Shown here piece after piece: positions 17,578-26,113 of a stretch of DNA of 64,000 nt. Positions within the stretch are counted from its first letter, which is position 1. Each line of letters begins with the position of its first letter. Below the pieces are notes generated by a model. The model saw nothing but the letters and a program-made list of their open reading frames with translations, searched no databases and was not told where the DNA came from. The translations under genes and the position numbers were made by a program. The DNA comes from Guptibacillus hwajinpoensis (GTDB lineage: Bacteria > Bacillota > Bacilli > Bacillales > Guptibacillaceae): the NCBI RefSeq assembly GCF_020171785.1, contig NZ_JAIVAE010000002.1, forward strand, positions 124,001 to 188,000, read 5' to 3'.

Positions 17578-17742
17578 GTGGTCACAAACCCTGGATTAAA
17601 CTGTGCAAAAGCGGGAATAACAGAAGTATACAAGCAAGAAAGAACAGGAGGAAGGTTTCATATTCATAGTGCTATAACTAAAATAGAATCGAACCCTATT
17701 GGTTCAACTTGTCTTATTCTTACTAATTCTGACAGACTATAG
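17578..17742 (+). CDS. Possible 54-aa ORF, GTG start
   Basis: A GTG at 17578 has GGGAG nine nt upstream, directly after the GNAT stop. The reading frame runs 54 codons with no internal Met and no recognised motif. It may be a third operon member or chance. It is the only coding signal in the 255-nt gap. Confidence 0.25.
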   Translation: MVTNPGLNCAKAGITEVYKQERTGGRFHIHSAITKIESNPIGSTCLILTNSDRL

Positions 17743-17819
17743 GAAGTTTGGTCGAATGCGTTTTGATTCCTCCGAGATTTGGGCATAATGTTAATGTATT
17801 GGCATGAGGAGGAATGAGC

Positions 17820-17975
17820 ATGTATGATGCAATTGAAAGAAAGCGTAAAGAAATGTTCGATATGGCGGGACGTTACGGCTTTGCATCAGAGAGAACCATT
17901 CGCTGTAGTCAGGAGTTGGACCGATTATTAAATGCCTTAATGCAAACGAAACAACATAATGAGGAAGTATTGTGA
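17820..17975 (+). CDS. Spo0E-family aspartyl-phosphate phosphatase
   Basis: A 51-aa protein with the diagnostic Spo0E signature CSQELDRLLN near residue 30, preceded by a first helix rich in K/R (IERKRKEMF). Spo0E-like proteins dephosphorylate Spo0A~P and delay sporulation. AGGAGG lies 7 nt before the ATG at 17820. In B. subtilis a close relative (yisI) lies beside gerPA, but here it is about 12 kb away. The large histidine kinase that could feed the same phosphorelay lies just downstream. Confidence 0.85.
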   Translation: MYDAIERKRKEMFDMAGRYGFASERTIRCSQELDRLLNALMQTKQHNEEVL

Positions 17976-18027
17976 AACTTAAATCTAATTTTTTCTTCCT
18001 GTAGGGTAAAATAAAGGAGGAAACCTT

Positions 18028-18267
18028 ATGAAGTTTGATCTTAAATCAATTCTCACAAAAGAGTTATTTGATTGGATAGAAGAACATCCTAAGCGCAATC
18101 AGTTGATTGAATCCATTCAAGGAGAAATCTTTCAATCCGTGGTACATTTTCGTGAGTGGAATGACTCTGATTATAATGGGAATGATGACTGGATACTTTT
18201 TGCGCTTCGAAATGAAGAAGTGTGGCAAGATGAAGTCGATCCGATCGATCAGTGTGAAAGCCGTTAG
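18028..18267 (+). CDS. Hypothetical small acidic protein
   Basis: A 79-aa acidic protein with aromatic-rich stretches (ELFDWIEEHPKRNQLIESIQG, DDWILFALRNEEVWQDEV in pieces). It has no membrane segment and no signal peptide. AAAGGAGG precedes the ATG by 8 nt and a terminator follows the stop. No family is recognised. Confidence 0.6.
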   Translation: MKFDLKSILTKELFDWIEEHPKRNQLIESIQGEIFQSVVHFREWNDSDYNGNDDWILFALRNEEVWQDEVDPIDQCESR

Positions 18268-18284
18268 AAGCACGGCTTTTTTTT
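18258..18284 (+). terminator. Terminator after the 79-aa gene
   Basis: AAGCCGT-TAGAAGC-ACGGCTT stem overlapping the stop region, followed by an eight-base T-run. Confidence 0.8.
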
Positions 18285-18385
18285 GTGGTATTTTAGAACT
18301 TAATGTAGATTTAAGCAGGAATCATTTGCTTGGAAAGAGAAAAACTACTTACTATGGAATTTATCCGGTGTACGTAGGGGGACTT

Positions 18386-20251
18386 ATGGTGAAACATTCA
18401 CAAGACGTTCTTATAGATAAGCAAGAGCTTCATGAACTTCATAGAAATTATCAAACGTACAAATCGCTATTTGCCCATTATCCAGGTATGATGTACCTTT
18501 TAGATCATCATGGACTCATTCAAAATATTAACCATTTCGGTGATGCCATATCAAAGCATTACAATGTCAGAATTAAAAGCAAGCATTATACAAACTTTAT
18601 TCTAGCTTCAGAACATGACGAAGTGAACCACTTTTTTTATAAAACGCTTCAGGGGCAAGTTACACATTTTAATACGGTTTTCCTTACACCCGATCAAGAG
18701 CCGTTCGAAGTTGAATTGGTAAATATACCTGTTTATGTTGACCATGAAGTAAAGGGTGTATTTACGTACGTTCGAGATATTACGGAAGAACGAGCAGCAG
18801 CATTTGCTCTTCGAGAAAGTCAGGAAAAGTACCGGCTGATTGCTGAGCATACATCAGAGTTAATTAGACTAGTGAATGTCGAGAGCGGGATCATTACCTA
18901 TGCTTCTCCTTCCCATGAAACCATTCTTGGTTTTAAAACTGAAGAGTATACAGGTCAGTCGTTTTATGAGGACATTCACCCTGATGACCATGATGCCGTT
19001 ATTCATTTATTACATAGTGCAAAAGATAAGCCAGCCGTCGCAGAATTTCGACGGAGGCATGTAAATGGAAATTGGATCACGTTAGAAGATCGAGCAAGAT
19101 CCATCCCTTATGGCGTCAATGGAGAAAGAATGAATGTTGTCGTCTCAAGAGACATTACTGAGAAAAAACGAGCGGAACAGGAGCTTCAAAGCACGCTAAA
19201 ACAGTTAAAAGATTTAAAATATGCCCTTGATGAAAGTGCTTTAGTTTCTGTGACAGATGAGTCTGGGAAAATTACTTCTGTGAATGAGAAATTTTGTGAG
19301 ATAACGGAATATACCGAAGGCGAACTTCTCGGTCAAACACATATGATTCTAGATTCAGGGTATCATCCGCAGTCTTTTTTTGACGAAATGGACGTGCAAA
19401 TTCAATCAGGGTCAGTCTGGAAAGGCGAAATCAATAACAAAACGAAACATGGAAACGATTTTTGGGTCGATACAACAGTGGTGCCGTTCAATGGTGATAA
19501 CGGAGAACCGTACCAATATGTTTACATTCGTAAAGATATTACAGATCGTAAGCGCGCCGAAGAACTTCTTCGAACGTCCGATAAATTATCCGTAATAGGT
19601 GAACTAGCTGCTGGCGTTGCTCATGAGATTCGAAATCCATTAACGTCTCTTAAAGGTTTTACCCAAATTTTAAAATCTAGGCTAGATAGTGACAGTGATC
19701 AAGAGTTTATTAGCATTATGCTTGATGAATTGGATCGCATCAATATGATCGTCAATGAATTTATGGTGCTGGCGCGACCGCAGGCTTTAGCTCATGAGAA
19801 AGCGAACTTACAAGATTTACTACAAAATGTTCTTACCTTGATTGAAACGCAGGCAACGTTAAACAACGTGCAAATCATCACTAGAGTAATTGAAAACATT
19901 CCTAACATATCTTGCAATGAAAATCAGATCAAACAAGTTCTCATCAATATTATAAAGAATTCGATTGAAGCAATGCCGAACGGTGGAGAAATCATACTCT
20001 CCCTTTTTCCTGTTGAAAATGAAGTATTCATTGAAGTGAGAGATAATGGAGAAGGCATTCCAGATCACCAGCTAACCCATCTAGGAGAACCTTTTTATAC
20101 GACGAAAAAAAAGGGGAACGGCCTTGGTTTAATGATTTGCAGGCGAATTATTCAAAATCATCAGGGGACCTTGTTAATCGATAGTAAAGAAGGGGAAGGC
20201 ACTGTGGTCACAATAAAACTCCCTTATCGTCCTTCTGATGAATCGCGCTGA
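18386..20251 (+). CDS. Three-PAS sensor histidine kinase (sporulation-kinase type)
   Basis: Cytoplasmic kinase of 621 aa without membrane segments. PAS domains lie at about residues 20-135, 145-260 and 275-390. They are followed by HisKA, with the phosphorylated His in GVAHEIRNPLTSLKGF, and HATPase_c with NIIKNSIEAMPNGG (N box), DNGEGIP (G1) and GNGLGLMICRR (G2). The layout resembles KinA/KinE and related kinases that phosphorylate Spo0F. No response regulator is adjacent, which fits a phosphorelay kinase. The start at 18386 follows GGGGGA; a longer open frame from 18107 crosses a terminator and is rejected. The signal sensed is unknown. Confidence 0.88.
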   Translation: MVKHSQDVLIDKQELHELHRNYQTYKSLFAHYPGMMYLLDHHGLIQNINHFGDAISKHYNVRIKSKHYTNFILASEHDEVNHFFYKTLQGQVTHFNTVFLTPDQEPFEVELVNIPVYVDHEVKGVFTYVRDITEERAAAFALRESQEKYRLIAEHTSELIRLVNVESGIITYASPSHETILGFKTEEYTGQSFYEDIHPDDHDAVIHLLHSAKDKPAVAEFRRRHVNGNWITLEDRARSIPYGVNGERMNVVVSRDITEKKRAEQELQSTLKQLKDLKYALDESALVSVTDESGKITSVNEKFCEITEYTEGELLGQTHMILDSGYHPQSFFDEMDVQIQSGSVWKGEINNKTKHGNDFWVDTTVVPFNGDNGEPYQYVYIRKDITDRKRAEELLRTSDKLSVIGELAAGVAHEIRNPLTSLKGFTQILKSRLDSDSDQEFISIMLDELDRINMIVNEFMVLARPQALAHEKANLQDLLQNVLTLIETQATLNNVQIITRVIENIPNISCNENQIKQVLINIIKNSIEAMPNGGEIILSLFPVENEVFIEVRDNGEGIPDHQLTHLGEPFYTTKKKGNGLGLMICRRIIQNHQGTLLIDSKEGEGTVVTIKLPYRPSDESR

Positions 20252-20268
20252 GCCAGCGCTTTTTTCTT
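20245..20268 (+). terminator. Terminator after the kinase
   Basis: GCGCTG-AGC-CAGCGC hairpin spanning the stop codon, then TTTTTTC. Confidence 0.75.
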
Positions 20269-20292
20269 TTATTCAATTCTTTACTTTAATTA

Positions 20293-20306
20293 AGTAAGCG
20301 CTTACA
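20293..20306. promoter_or_regulatory. Candidate CcpA cre site
   Basis: AGTAAGCGCTTACA differs from the palindromic cre consensus TGTAAGCGCTTACA only in the first base. It lies about 40 nt before the small ORF at 20346. Confidence 0.5.
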
Positions 20307-20345
20307 ATTATGAAAAGGATAGTTAAAATAAGGGGCGTGTTGAGA

Positions 20346-20486
20346 ATGAGAAGCGAGACGAGTTATCGAATGCTTGCCTTTGAAAAGTTCAACGCTGAAA
20401 AGAATTGGTCAGAAAACAATCGCCTTTTTAATTATGCCATTGTAGGATGCGGAACATTATTTTATATTTTATCGAATGTATTTTAA
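20346..20486 (+). CDS. 46-aa single-membrane-segment protein
   Basis: Small ORF with an AAGGGG ribosome site 10 nt upstream. It has a polar N-terminal half (KFNAEKNWSENNR) and a C-terminal hydrophobic segment (FNYAIVGCGTLFYILSNVF). It sits between a kinase and a bidirectional terminator, under a possible cre site, so carbon-catabolite control is an inference. No family is recognised. Confidence 0.5.
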   Translation: MRSETSYRMLAFEKFNAEKNWSENNRLFNYAIVGCGTLFYILSNVF

Positions 20487-20497
20487 CGAACAGTACG

Positions 20498-20567
20498 AAG
20501 GGGCTTCTCAAAAAACGAACTTCTTTTTATTAAAAGAGAAGTTCCTTTTTGAGAAGTCTCTTTTTAT
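20498..20567. terminator. Nested bidirectional terminator
   Basis: Outer arms GCTTCTCAAAAA and TTTTTGAGAAGTC enclose a second hairpin GAACTTCT/AGAAGTTC. T-runs are present on both strands. It separates the 46-aa ORF from the convergent DUF3891 gene. Confidence 0.75.
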
Positions 20568-20576
20568 AATGGTCGT

Positions 20577-21341
20577 CTATTCATTATGACTAAAGTGAAA
20601 GGTTCGAACCTCAAATGGAGTCGTCTGATAAGCTTTTGCGATTCCTTCAACTGCTACTAATTCTTTCGGAACTCGCTTTAATCTAACATGAAACGAGTGC
20701 TTTTCATGAAATAGTGGGTATGAGATCTGAATGTTTTCCTTAGAAAGCCAGTGTGTAAGAAGGGCATTATTTGTCGTTAGAAAATAGAAGGATTGTGAAA
20801 AGCCTTTCTTAAACCACGAAAGTTCTTCGCTTTTTGAAACTCCAGGTTCTTGAAAGCAAACGTATAGTGACAAGTCATCACAAAATTGTAGTAATTGATA
20901 ATGAAAAGTAAGAAGGGATTCCGAAATACGAAAAGTTTCTAACAGTTGATTCTGTCTAGTATCTTCTTCAGCATAAAACGTTTTAGCTTCCATAGATGTC
21001 GCATTGTGAAAAAATGATTGATAATGTTTGCTACAAAGAAAACCGCCGTAAGTCGTCTTATTAATAACATCTTCTAATCCTTTTTTGTAAAAGGTTAACT
21101 TGGGAGCGAGTGGGAAATCTAGAAAGGTATAGGGGGCCTCGCGTCGATCGTTCCAAAACGGTACGGTATCGAGCGGGATCCATCCACAATCATGATAGCG
21201 AATCGCATGTAAGACCTCTTCACGATAAAGCGAATCGGGCCAATAGTCTTCTCGTAACGCTTCTGCAAACTGCCCCGACAAAAGCGCATGATCATGCTGA
21301 CTAGTCATCACAAAACAATCATTCTCCTCATAAACAATCAT
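20577..21341 (-). CDS. DUF3891 family protein
   Basis: A 254-aa protein with the DUF3891 pattern: MIVYEENDCFVMTSQHDHAL, FAEALREDYWP, EEVLHAIRYHDCGWI, APYTFLDFPL and KHYQSFFH. Histidine pairs (QHDHA, RYHDCGW) resemble an HD-type metal site, so a metal hydrolase is possible but unproven. Start at 21341 is chosen because AAAGGATG precedes it; longer in-frame starts lack a site. Confidence 0.75.
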   Translation of the reverse strand: MIVYEENDCFVMTSQHDHALLSGQFAEALREDYWPDSLYREEVLHAIRYHDCGWIPLDTVPFWNDRREAPYTFLDFPLAPKLTFYKKGLEDVINKTTYGGFLCSKHYQSFFHNATSMEAKTFYAEEDTRQNQLLETFRISESLLTFHYQLLQFCDDLSLYVCFQEPGVSKSEELSWFKKGFSQSFYFLTTNNALLTHWLSKENIQISYPLFHEKHSFHVRLKRVPKELVAVEGIAKAYQTTPFEVRTFHFSHNE

Positions 21342-21483
21342 CCAATTCATCCTTTCAAGAAAAGCGTATTTGAAGCAATTGCGAGGCTGGTTAAAGAAGC
21401 TAACCAAACAGTGGACCGTTTAGTCTCGACAAAACAAGGGGCGGAAATCCCTTATTTGTAAGCGCGAACAATTAAATCGAGAC

Positions 21484-21515
21484 AAAAAAGCGAGTCCATT
21501 AAGGAGCGCTTTTTT
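21484..21515 (-). terminator. Terminator of the PrcB-domain gene
   Basis: AAAAAAGCG and CGCTTTTTT arms flank a loop containing the stop codon; T-run on the minus strand. Confidence 0.6.
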
Positions 21516-21945
21516 GAATTTCTTTAAAATTAACGCGTGCGTTCGTCATATCTATTTTTGAGATAACAATTGGTTTTGTAATCGCTTGGGTGACCATATC
21601 ATCTTTTTTAGGATCGGTATAATAATAAGTAACGAGAAGTTCATTATTTAGTTTCTCGATGCTTTCGATGTTAACCGAATAGCCGCCTGTGGGCATCTCA
21701 CCGCGAGTAATGATAATATACAGTTCTTCACCTGATGGAACCGTAAAGGTCGATTTCTCTAACCACTTTTGTTGAACGGTCGTTTGAATGTCTTTTGGCG
21801 CATTTTGCATTTCTACTGTTTCAAAAGTGATTTCCTCCTTCATTTCATCTCCCCCACTTGAATCGTCTGTAGACTGTGATGAATTATCTCCACATCCTGT
21901 CAAAATGACAAAGACCAGTGATAGTAGCAATAATATTGAACGCAA
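21499..21945 (-). CDS. PrcB_C-domain lipoprotein
   Basis: A 148-aa lipoprotein. The signal peptide ends with lipobox LTGC (Cys 18). After an S/D-rich linker comes a domain resembling the PrcB C-terminal domain: LYIIITRGEMPTGGYSVNI followed by beta strands LLVTYYYTDP and KPIVISKID. The G-x-x-P-T-G-G-Y motif is the hallmark. In other bacteria PrcB assists a surface protease; here no protease gene is nearby. Confidence 0.78.
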   Translation of the reverse strand: MRSILLLLSLVFVILTGCGDNSSQSTDDSSGGDEMKEEITFETVEMQNAPKDIQTTVQQKWLEKSTFTVPSGEELYIIITRGEMPTGGYSVNIESIEKLNNELLVTYYYTDPKKDDMVTQAITKPIVISKIDMTNARVNFKEIQKSAP

Positions 21946-22129
21946 TGTCTTACCCCTTTCTTCTCGTAGCCTCTATATTTAGAAAATGATTCTATTGAAT
22001 TATAACGCTATCTTAAGTTTAGCGAATTTCAATAAGCTTGGAAAGAGTCAGGAGATTAAACGATTACATTTTCTTTACATAGGGTATTGAATAATTGTGA
22101 GTAAATGGCGTAAAAAAAGGAGAGTAGAC

Positions 22130-22348
22130 ATGCAAAAAGAAATTATAAGCTTTTTAAAGAACGTAGAAGAACCTGTGACAACAAGAGAGATTATGGAATA
22201 TTTATCTGGGAAGGGATACAATCCCGATGAAGGAGAGCTTGTCCGTGTTATAAAAGATATGCCTCAAGGTGTTGTGAAAGAAGAATATGATGCATCTGTA
22301 ATTGATCCGTCCCCATCAGTTGTTTATAAAGCAGGACCAAACGCTTAA
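22130..22348 (+). CDS. Small winged-helix-like protein
   Basis: A 72-aa cytoplasmic protein whose first 55 residues (IISFLKNVEEPVTTREIMEY, LSGKGYNPDEGELVRVIKDM) look like a winged helix-turn-helix, as in many small DNA-binding or scaffold proteins. AAGGAGAG precedes the ATG at 22130; a longer frame from 22097 lacks a site. No exact family is assigned. Confidence 0.6.
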   Translation: MQKEIISFLKNVEEPVTTREIMEYLSGKGYNPDEGELVRVIKDMPQGVVKEEYDASVIDPSPSVVYKAGPNA

Positions 22349-22352
22349 GAAT

Positions 22353-22442
22353 TCATTTTCGAAAAAGATCGACGAAATACAAACCAATGATTAGAAAAAA
22401 TACGATTCCAACTCCATAGAGGATATCCATGATCAAGTCCAT
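22353..22442 (-). CDS. 29-aa membrane peptide
   Basis: Short ORF read as MDLIMDILYGVGIVFFLIIG plus YFVDLFRK, a single hydrophobic helix with a basic end. AAAGGATG lies about 8 nt upstream. It converges with the previous gene, only 4 nt between stops. A longer frame to 22559 has no ribosome site. Possibly a true small membrane protein; no family recognised. Confidence 0.45.
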   Translation of the reverse strand: MDLIMDILYGVGIVFFLIIGLYFVDLFRK

Positions 22443-22573
22443 TCGATAACATCCTTTCGAGAAGCTTAATGTAAGTGTACCAAACGTTCTTATTCCTTTC
22501 CGATTTTTTTGTTTTGTTTGAATGAGGAAATGATATAATAGTAGCATTGAGTTAAGCATGGAAGGATGTCGTC

Positions 22574-23095
22574 ATGAAGAATTGGAAGTTTGATAGCTCT
22601 AAACTGATCATCTTATTTTTTATTGTGTTTATTATTGTAGGCGCTGTCAACGTCATATTTAGCGACCGGAAAATGAATACAAGTGAATACTTACTGAGTG
22701 AAAACCAACGAGATGTTGTTTCGCGATCTGAAACGCAGCCTAAAGTACCGGTTGGAGCCCTTGTAAATAGCAAGCTCGCTGAAAATAATGCTATCACTCT
22801 TACAGCTAAATTGAAATATGAAGGAAAAGAAGAAACGGGAATAAAGGTAGTCGAAAATAGTATGTTAGATTATCAGATTACGGAACATGAAACAAATGAT
22901 ATTGTTATCCCTTATACATCCCCTGATCCATCTGTCCTGAAAAACGTCTCAACAGATGATATAGTTGAAGGAGAGTCACTAAAGACTGAACCACTTGACA
23001 CTGGTGCTTATCAAATAGAAGTAAAGGTGCCAATTATAATGGATGATAAGGAAGAGAGTTTCCTATTTCGTATTCCTGTCGAAATAACGCCATAG
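22574..23095 (+). CDS. Membrane-anchored extracytoplasmic protein, unknown
   Basis: A 173-aa protein with an uncleaved N-terminal anchor (LIILFFIVFIIVGAVNVIF). The outer part is acidic and beta-rich: NAITLTAKLKYEGKEETGIK and GAYQIEVKVPIIMDDKEESF. It ends in FRIPVEITP. GGAAGG precedes the ATG. It lies 126 nt upstream of another anchored protein with similar style, separated by a terminator. No family is recognised. Confidence 0.6.
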   Translation: MKNWKFDSSKLIILFFIVFIIVGAVNVIFSDRKMNTSEYLLSENQRDVVSRSETQPKVPVGALVNSKLAENNAITLTAKLKYEGKEETGIKVVENSMLDYQITEHETNDIVIPYTSPDPSVLKNVSTDDIVEGESLKTEPLDTGAYQIEVKVPIIMDDKEESFLFRIPVEITP

Positions 23096-23101
23096 TAAGC
23101 G

Positions 23102-23136
23102 CTAAAAAAAACTTCCAATTAGGAAGTTTTTTTAGT
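23102..23136 (+). terminator. Terminator between two anchored-protein genes
   Basis: CTAAAAAAAACTTCC-AATTA-GGAAGTTTTTTTAG hairpin with T-run within the stem. Confidence 0.7.
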
Positions 23137-23221
23137 GACTGTTTTTGAATGGCCGACGTAGGGTTAAACATAATAATACAAACTGATAGAATAGAAGTAT
23201 ATGACAGAAATGGGGGGCTTT

Positions 23222-24631
23222 ATGAAGAAATTAAATCTCTATAAAATTATTGGAATTTTCGTATCTTTCGCTTTGTTTCTTGTCATTTTTAATCAACTCA
23301 AGAGTGGAGAACCGAATTTTAAAGTTGATGAATCTTTGTTTGAGGTTTATGAATCCGCAAATCAATGGGAGGATTCCATGAATGAAATGATTCCTCAGCT
23401 TCAACTAGCTAGAGAGATCGGAGCATTAAATAGCAGTGATCGCCTTATCCCCATATTGGAAAATGATCGTGATCTTATTATCCATGATGTGATGGTCATT
23501 AATTTTGGAGCTGTGTACATCACATACTCTTTTTCATTGAAAGAAAATGATCAGCCGTTTAATTTACCGACCTTTCATATCGGTTCCTTGCGATTTGACG
23601 GTACCAGCGATAAGGATCAATCCTTTTTAGTTAGTCAACAGGAAGTTTTAAGCCAGCCAGAAAAACAGCCAGCGGTTATTAATCATCGTATTTATCGAGC
23701 AGAAGTTCTATATCCGAATAGCGAAGAGGCTGATTTCATTGAAGAATTTGCTCGCTTTTCAGATGCAGATTCGGTTATCTTGGAGAATGTGTACGCACAA
23801 ATTGAAGATGAGAAAATAAAACTTGAAAATCAAGAGCTAGCTTTGGAAGGTGATTTTTCGCACAACATTTATGCCAAAGCAGATCTGAATGAAACAATTC
23901 ATACAAATGAAGGCGATTTTACTTTTACCCATTTTGAAGCGGGTCTTAATGCGAATAAATTATATATGAAGGGCAATGATGATCTACCTACACGACTCGT
24001 TATGACGAATGCAACAGAAGAAGATTCTTATCCATTTGAACGGGTTCTATTAAAAGATGAGAAAGGGACTTATGTAGCGCTGGAACCGTTTCGTACCTTA
24101 CAAGAGACGTATTCTTATAAGGTAAATGAAGTCGTTTTTAATAAAAATGGCCTCATTTCTAAGAAGATTACAAATGAGGATTGGGAAGCTATACAAAATG
24201 GGAAGAAGGTCAGCCTTGGAGACTATAGTGGGTTAACTTATACTGTTCATGCCCAGAGTAGTGGTGAGGGCAATCAGCTGATAATTAAAATAGATGGAAA
24301 TAAAGATCACTCGCCTAAATTATTGAATCAGATTTACATGGAAAGCAGTCAAGCTTATGAAGAACGTCTAGGTTCTATACCGGAAGAAGAGCGAGAATTT
24401 TATGAACAACAAAAGCCTGTATTGTTAGAAATAAAGGATAAGAATAAAAGTGATATTCTGATTTATCAAACCTCTTCTACCGAATCACCGAAAGAATTTC
24501 GGATTGATCTTGATTACGAGCATTTTTCTTCTTCGTTTCCTGCGGTTATCACCTTATCGTACTTACCAAACTTCGAGACTGTGGATGTTGATTTAAAAGG
24601 ATCTCTTCAGTTAAATGAAAAAATTGATTAG
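23222..24631 (+). CDS. Large membrane-anchored surface protein, unknown
   Basis: A 469-aa protein with one N-terminal anchor (IIGIFVSFALFLVIF) and a large extracytoplasmic acidic, beta-rich domain. No cysteines or catalytic motif stand out. GGGGGG precedes the ATG at 23222 by 4 nt; an in-frame ATG at 23201 has no site. The preceding gene also encodes an anchored acidic protein, which suggests a shared surface role, but this is inference. Confidence 0.6.
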   Translation: MKKLNLYKIIGIFVSFALFLVIFNQLKSGEPNFKVDESLFEVYESANQWEDSMNEMIPQLQLAREIGALNSSDRLIPILENDRDLIIHDVMVINFGAVYITYSFSLKENDQPFNLPTFHIGSLRFDGTSDKDQSFLVSQQEVLSQPEKQPAVINHRIYRAEVLYPNSEEADFIEEFARFSDADSVILENVYAQIEDEKIKLENQELALEGDFSHNIYAKADLNETIHTNEGDFTFTHFEAGLNANKLYMKGNDDLPTRLVMTNATEEDSYPFERVLLKDEKGTYVALEPFRTLQETYSYKVNEVVFNKNGLISKKITNEDWEAIQNGKKVSLGDYSGLTYTVHAQSSGEGNQLIIKIDGNKDHSPKLLNQIYMESSQAYEERLGSIPEEEREFYEQQKPVLLEIKDKNKSDILIYQTSSTESPKEFRIDLDYEHFSSSFPAVITLSYLPNFETVDVDLKGSLQLNEKID

Positions 24632-24721
24632 CATTTATCAATTTGTAGTTTGGTTTTTAGAGAATCGGGAATATTCTTTTACAAACCCCCTAAGTAGTTT
24701 GAAAGTGATTTTCCCCCTGTT

Positions 24722-24753
24722 AACCGTGCTTAAATGAGCACGGTTTTTTTTAT
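24722..24753 (+). terminator. Terminator after the 469-aa gene
   Basis: AACCGTGCT-TAAATG-AGCACGGTT hairpin with an eight-base T-run, about 90 nt past the stop. Confidence 0.8.
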
Positions 24754-24859
24754 TATTTTTCTCATAAGTAGTGGGATTGTGTGAAGCGTTTCCATTATGC
24801 ACAATTCATGGTAATCTTTTAGAAGAGAGTCGATAATAGTAAGTGAAAGGATGAGGCAT

Positions 24860-25315
24860 TTGGCGAAGAAAGGAATTTTGACGGAACTTAATGAGGATCT
24901 TGTATCTTTTTTTGAAGGAGAGAAGCTTGTTATGCTTTCAACGATTGATCATGAAAGCCATACTCCAAACGTATCTGCCATATCGTGGGTGAAATGTTTA
25001 GATAAGAACAATATTCGGTTTTCAGTTACAACAAATTCACGTACGATTCAAAATGTGAAAGAAAATCCTCATGTAGTATTCACGATCATTGGATTGGAAA
25101 CCGTGTATTCCATTCATGGAAGTGCCTCAATCCTAGAAGATGCCATGAAAGGTGTTTCACTAAAGCTTGCGAAAATTAATGTAAATGTCAATCAAGTACT
25201 TGAGACAATGTTTTGGGGAGCTAAAATCACAACAGAACCTCAATACGAAAAAACATATAATCAAAAGAAAGCAGAAGAGCTGGATAAAGAAGTGTACGAG
25301 GCCTTGTTGAAATAG
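24860..25315 (+). CDS. Pyridoxamine 5'-phosphate oxidase-like flavin protein
   Basis: A 151-aa split-barrel FMN-binding protein: LVMLSTIDHESHTPNVSAIS, followed by NIRFSVTTNSRTIQNVKENP and a VYSIHGSAS strand, matches the PNPOx-like family, members of which reduce or bind flavin substrates. The substrate is unknown. The start is taken as TTG 24860 because GAAAGG directly abuts the alternative ATG at 24851 and leaves no spacer. Confidence 0.75.
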   Translation: MAKKGILTELNEDLVSFFEGEKLVMLSTIDHESHTPNVSAISWVKCLDKNNIRFSVTTNSRTIQNVKENPHVVFTIIGLETVYSIHGSASILEDAMKGVSLKLAKINVNVNQVLETMFWGAKITTEPQYEKTYNQKKAEELDKEVYEALLK

Positions 25316-25429
25316 CACTAAACTTTCTTATCGCAATTTTTTGTGATTTAATGGTGTAAACAAGCATTTCGTGCGATCACTCTGACGAAGGCACCAGGAA
25401 ACGAGGTTGATTCCCAGATGGAGTGGGAA

Positions 25430-26044
25430 ATGATTAAAGACTTTTTAAATGAAGAAACAATCAAACAATGGCTCGGTCAGTATCGTGCTCTTGGACCATT
25501 GCCAGGAATTTTGCTTCCTATGCTAGAAGCAGTTATTCCGATATTGCCGTTATTTCTATTTGTGGCAGGCAATGCAGCAGCGTATGGTTTCTGGTACGGC
25601 TCGTTGCTTTCATGGCTTGGTGCATCTCTTGGTGCTCTGATTGTTTTTATGGTGGTCAGGCGGCTTGCAAGACAGCGATTCATGCGAGTGGTAACAAAAC
25701 ACGCCAAAATAGAAAAAACACTGCGCTGGATTGAGCGACATGGGTTTGGAATGGTGTTTTTGCTTCTGTGTTTTCCATTTACGCCCTCGGCTTTAATCAA
25801 TGTGGTAGCAGGTCTTTCGAATATGAGTATTCGAAGCTTTGTACTCGCTGTATTACTTGGAAAAATGGTGATGATCTCGATCGTTTCTTTTATTGGACAT
25901 GATGTTTTTGCGTTAATTCACCAACCTCTGCAAATGGTTCTTATCCTAGTAGCGATCGTTCTTCTTTGGGGGGCAGGCAAATTAATTGAAGTGAAACTAA
26001 ATCAGCGTCCTCGTAAGCATCGCACGGAGGATCAGGCGAGATAG
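25430..26044 (+). CDS. TVP38/TMEM64 family membrane protein
   Basis: A 204-aa membrane protein with the SNARE-associated/DedA-like core: PMLEAVIPILPLFLFVAGNA, YGFWYGSLLSWLGASLGALI, then FPFTPSALINVVAGLSNMS, with about five membrane segments. The family (B. subtilis YdjZ, YtxB types) has been linked to membrane lipid handling. The C-terminal tail is basic. ATG 25430 follows GGAG by 6 nt; an in-frame ATG at 25418 with a weaker site is the alternative. Confidence 0.82.
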   Translation: MIKDFLNEETIKQWLGQYRALGPLPGILLPMLEAVIPILPLFLFVAGNAAAYGFWYGSLLSWLGASLGALIVFMVVRRLARQRFMRVVTKHAKIEKTLRWIERHGFGMVFLLLCFPFTPSALINVVAGLSNMSIRSFVLAVLLGKMVMISIVSFIGHDVFALIHQPLQMVLILVAIVLLWGAGKLIEVKLNQRPRKHRTEDQAR

Positions 26045-26046
26045 TA

Positions 26047-26077
26047 GAAAAGCCATGCCGGTTTCGGCATGGCTTTT
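26047..26077 (+). terminator. Terminator after the TVP38 gene
   Basis: AAAAGCCATGCCG-GTTT-CGGCATGGCTTTT near-perfect hairpin. Confidence 0.8.
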
Positions 26078-26113
26078 GCATGTGTATGGAATGGAAAAGA
26101 TATGACTAAGAGT

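Noticed and set aside
18107-18385. Upstream extension of the kinase gene
   Set aside because: It overlaps the 79-aa gene in another frame and crosses its terminator; the start at 18386 has a ribosome site.
21110-21304. 64-aa plus-strand ORF
   Set aside because: It is antisense to the DUF3891 gene, no ribosome site, arginine/histidine-rich shadow composition.
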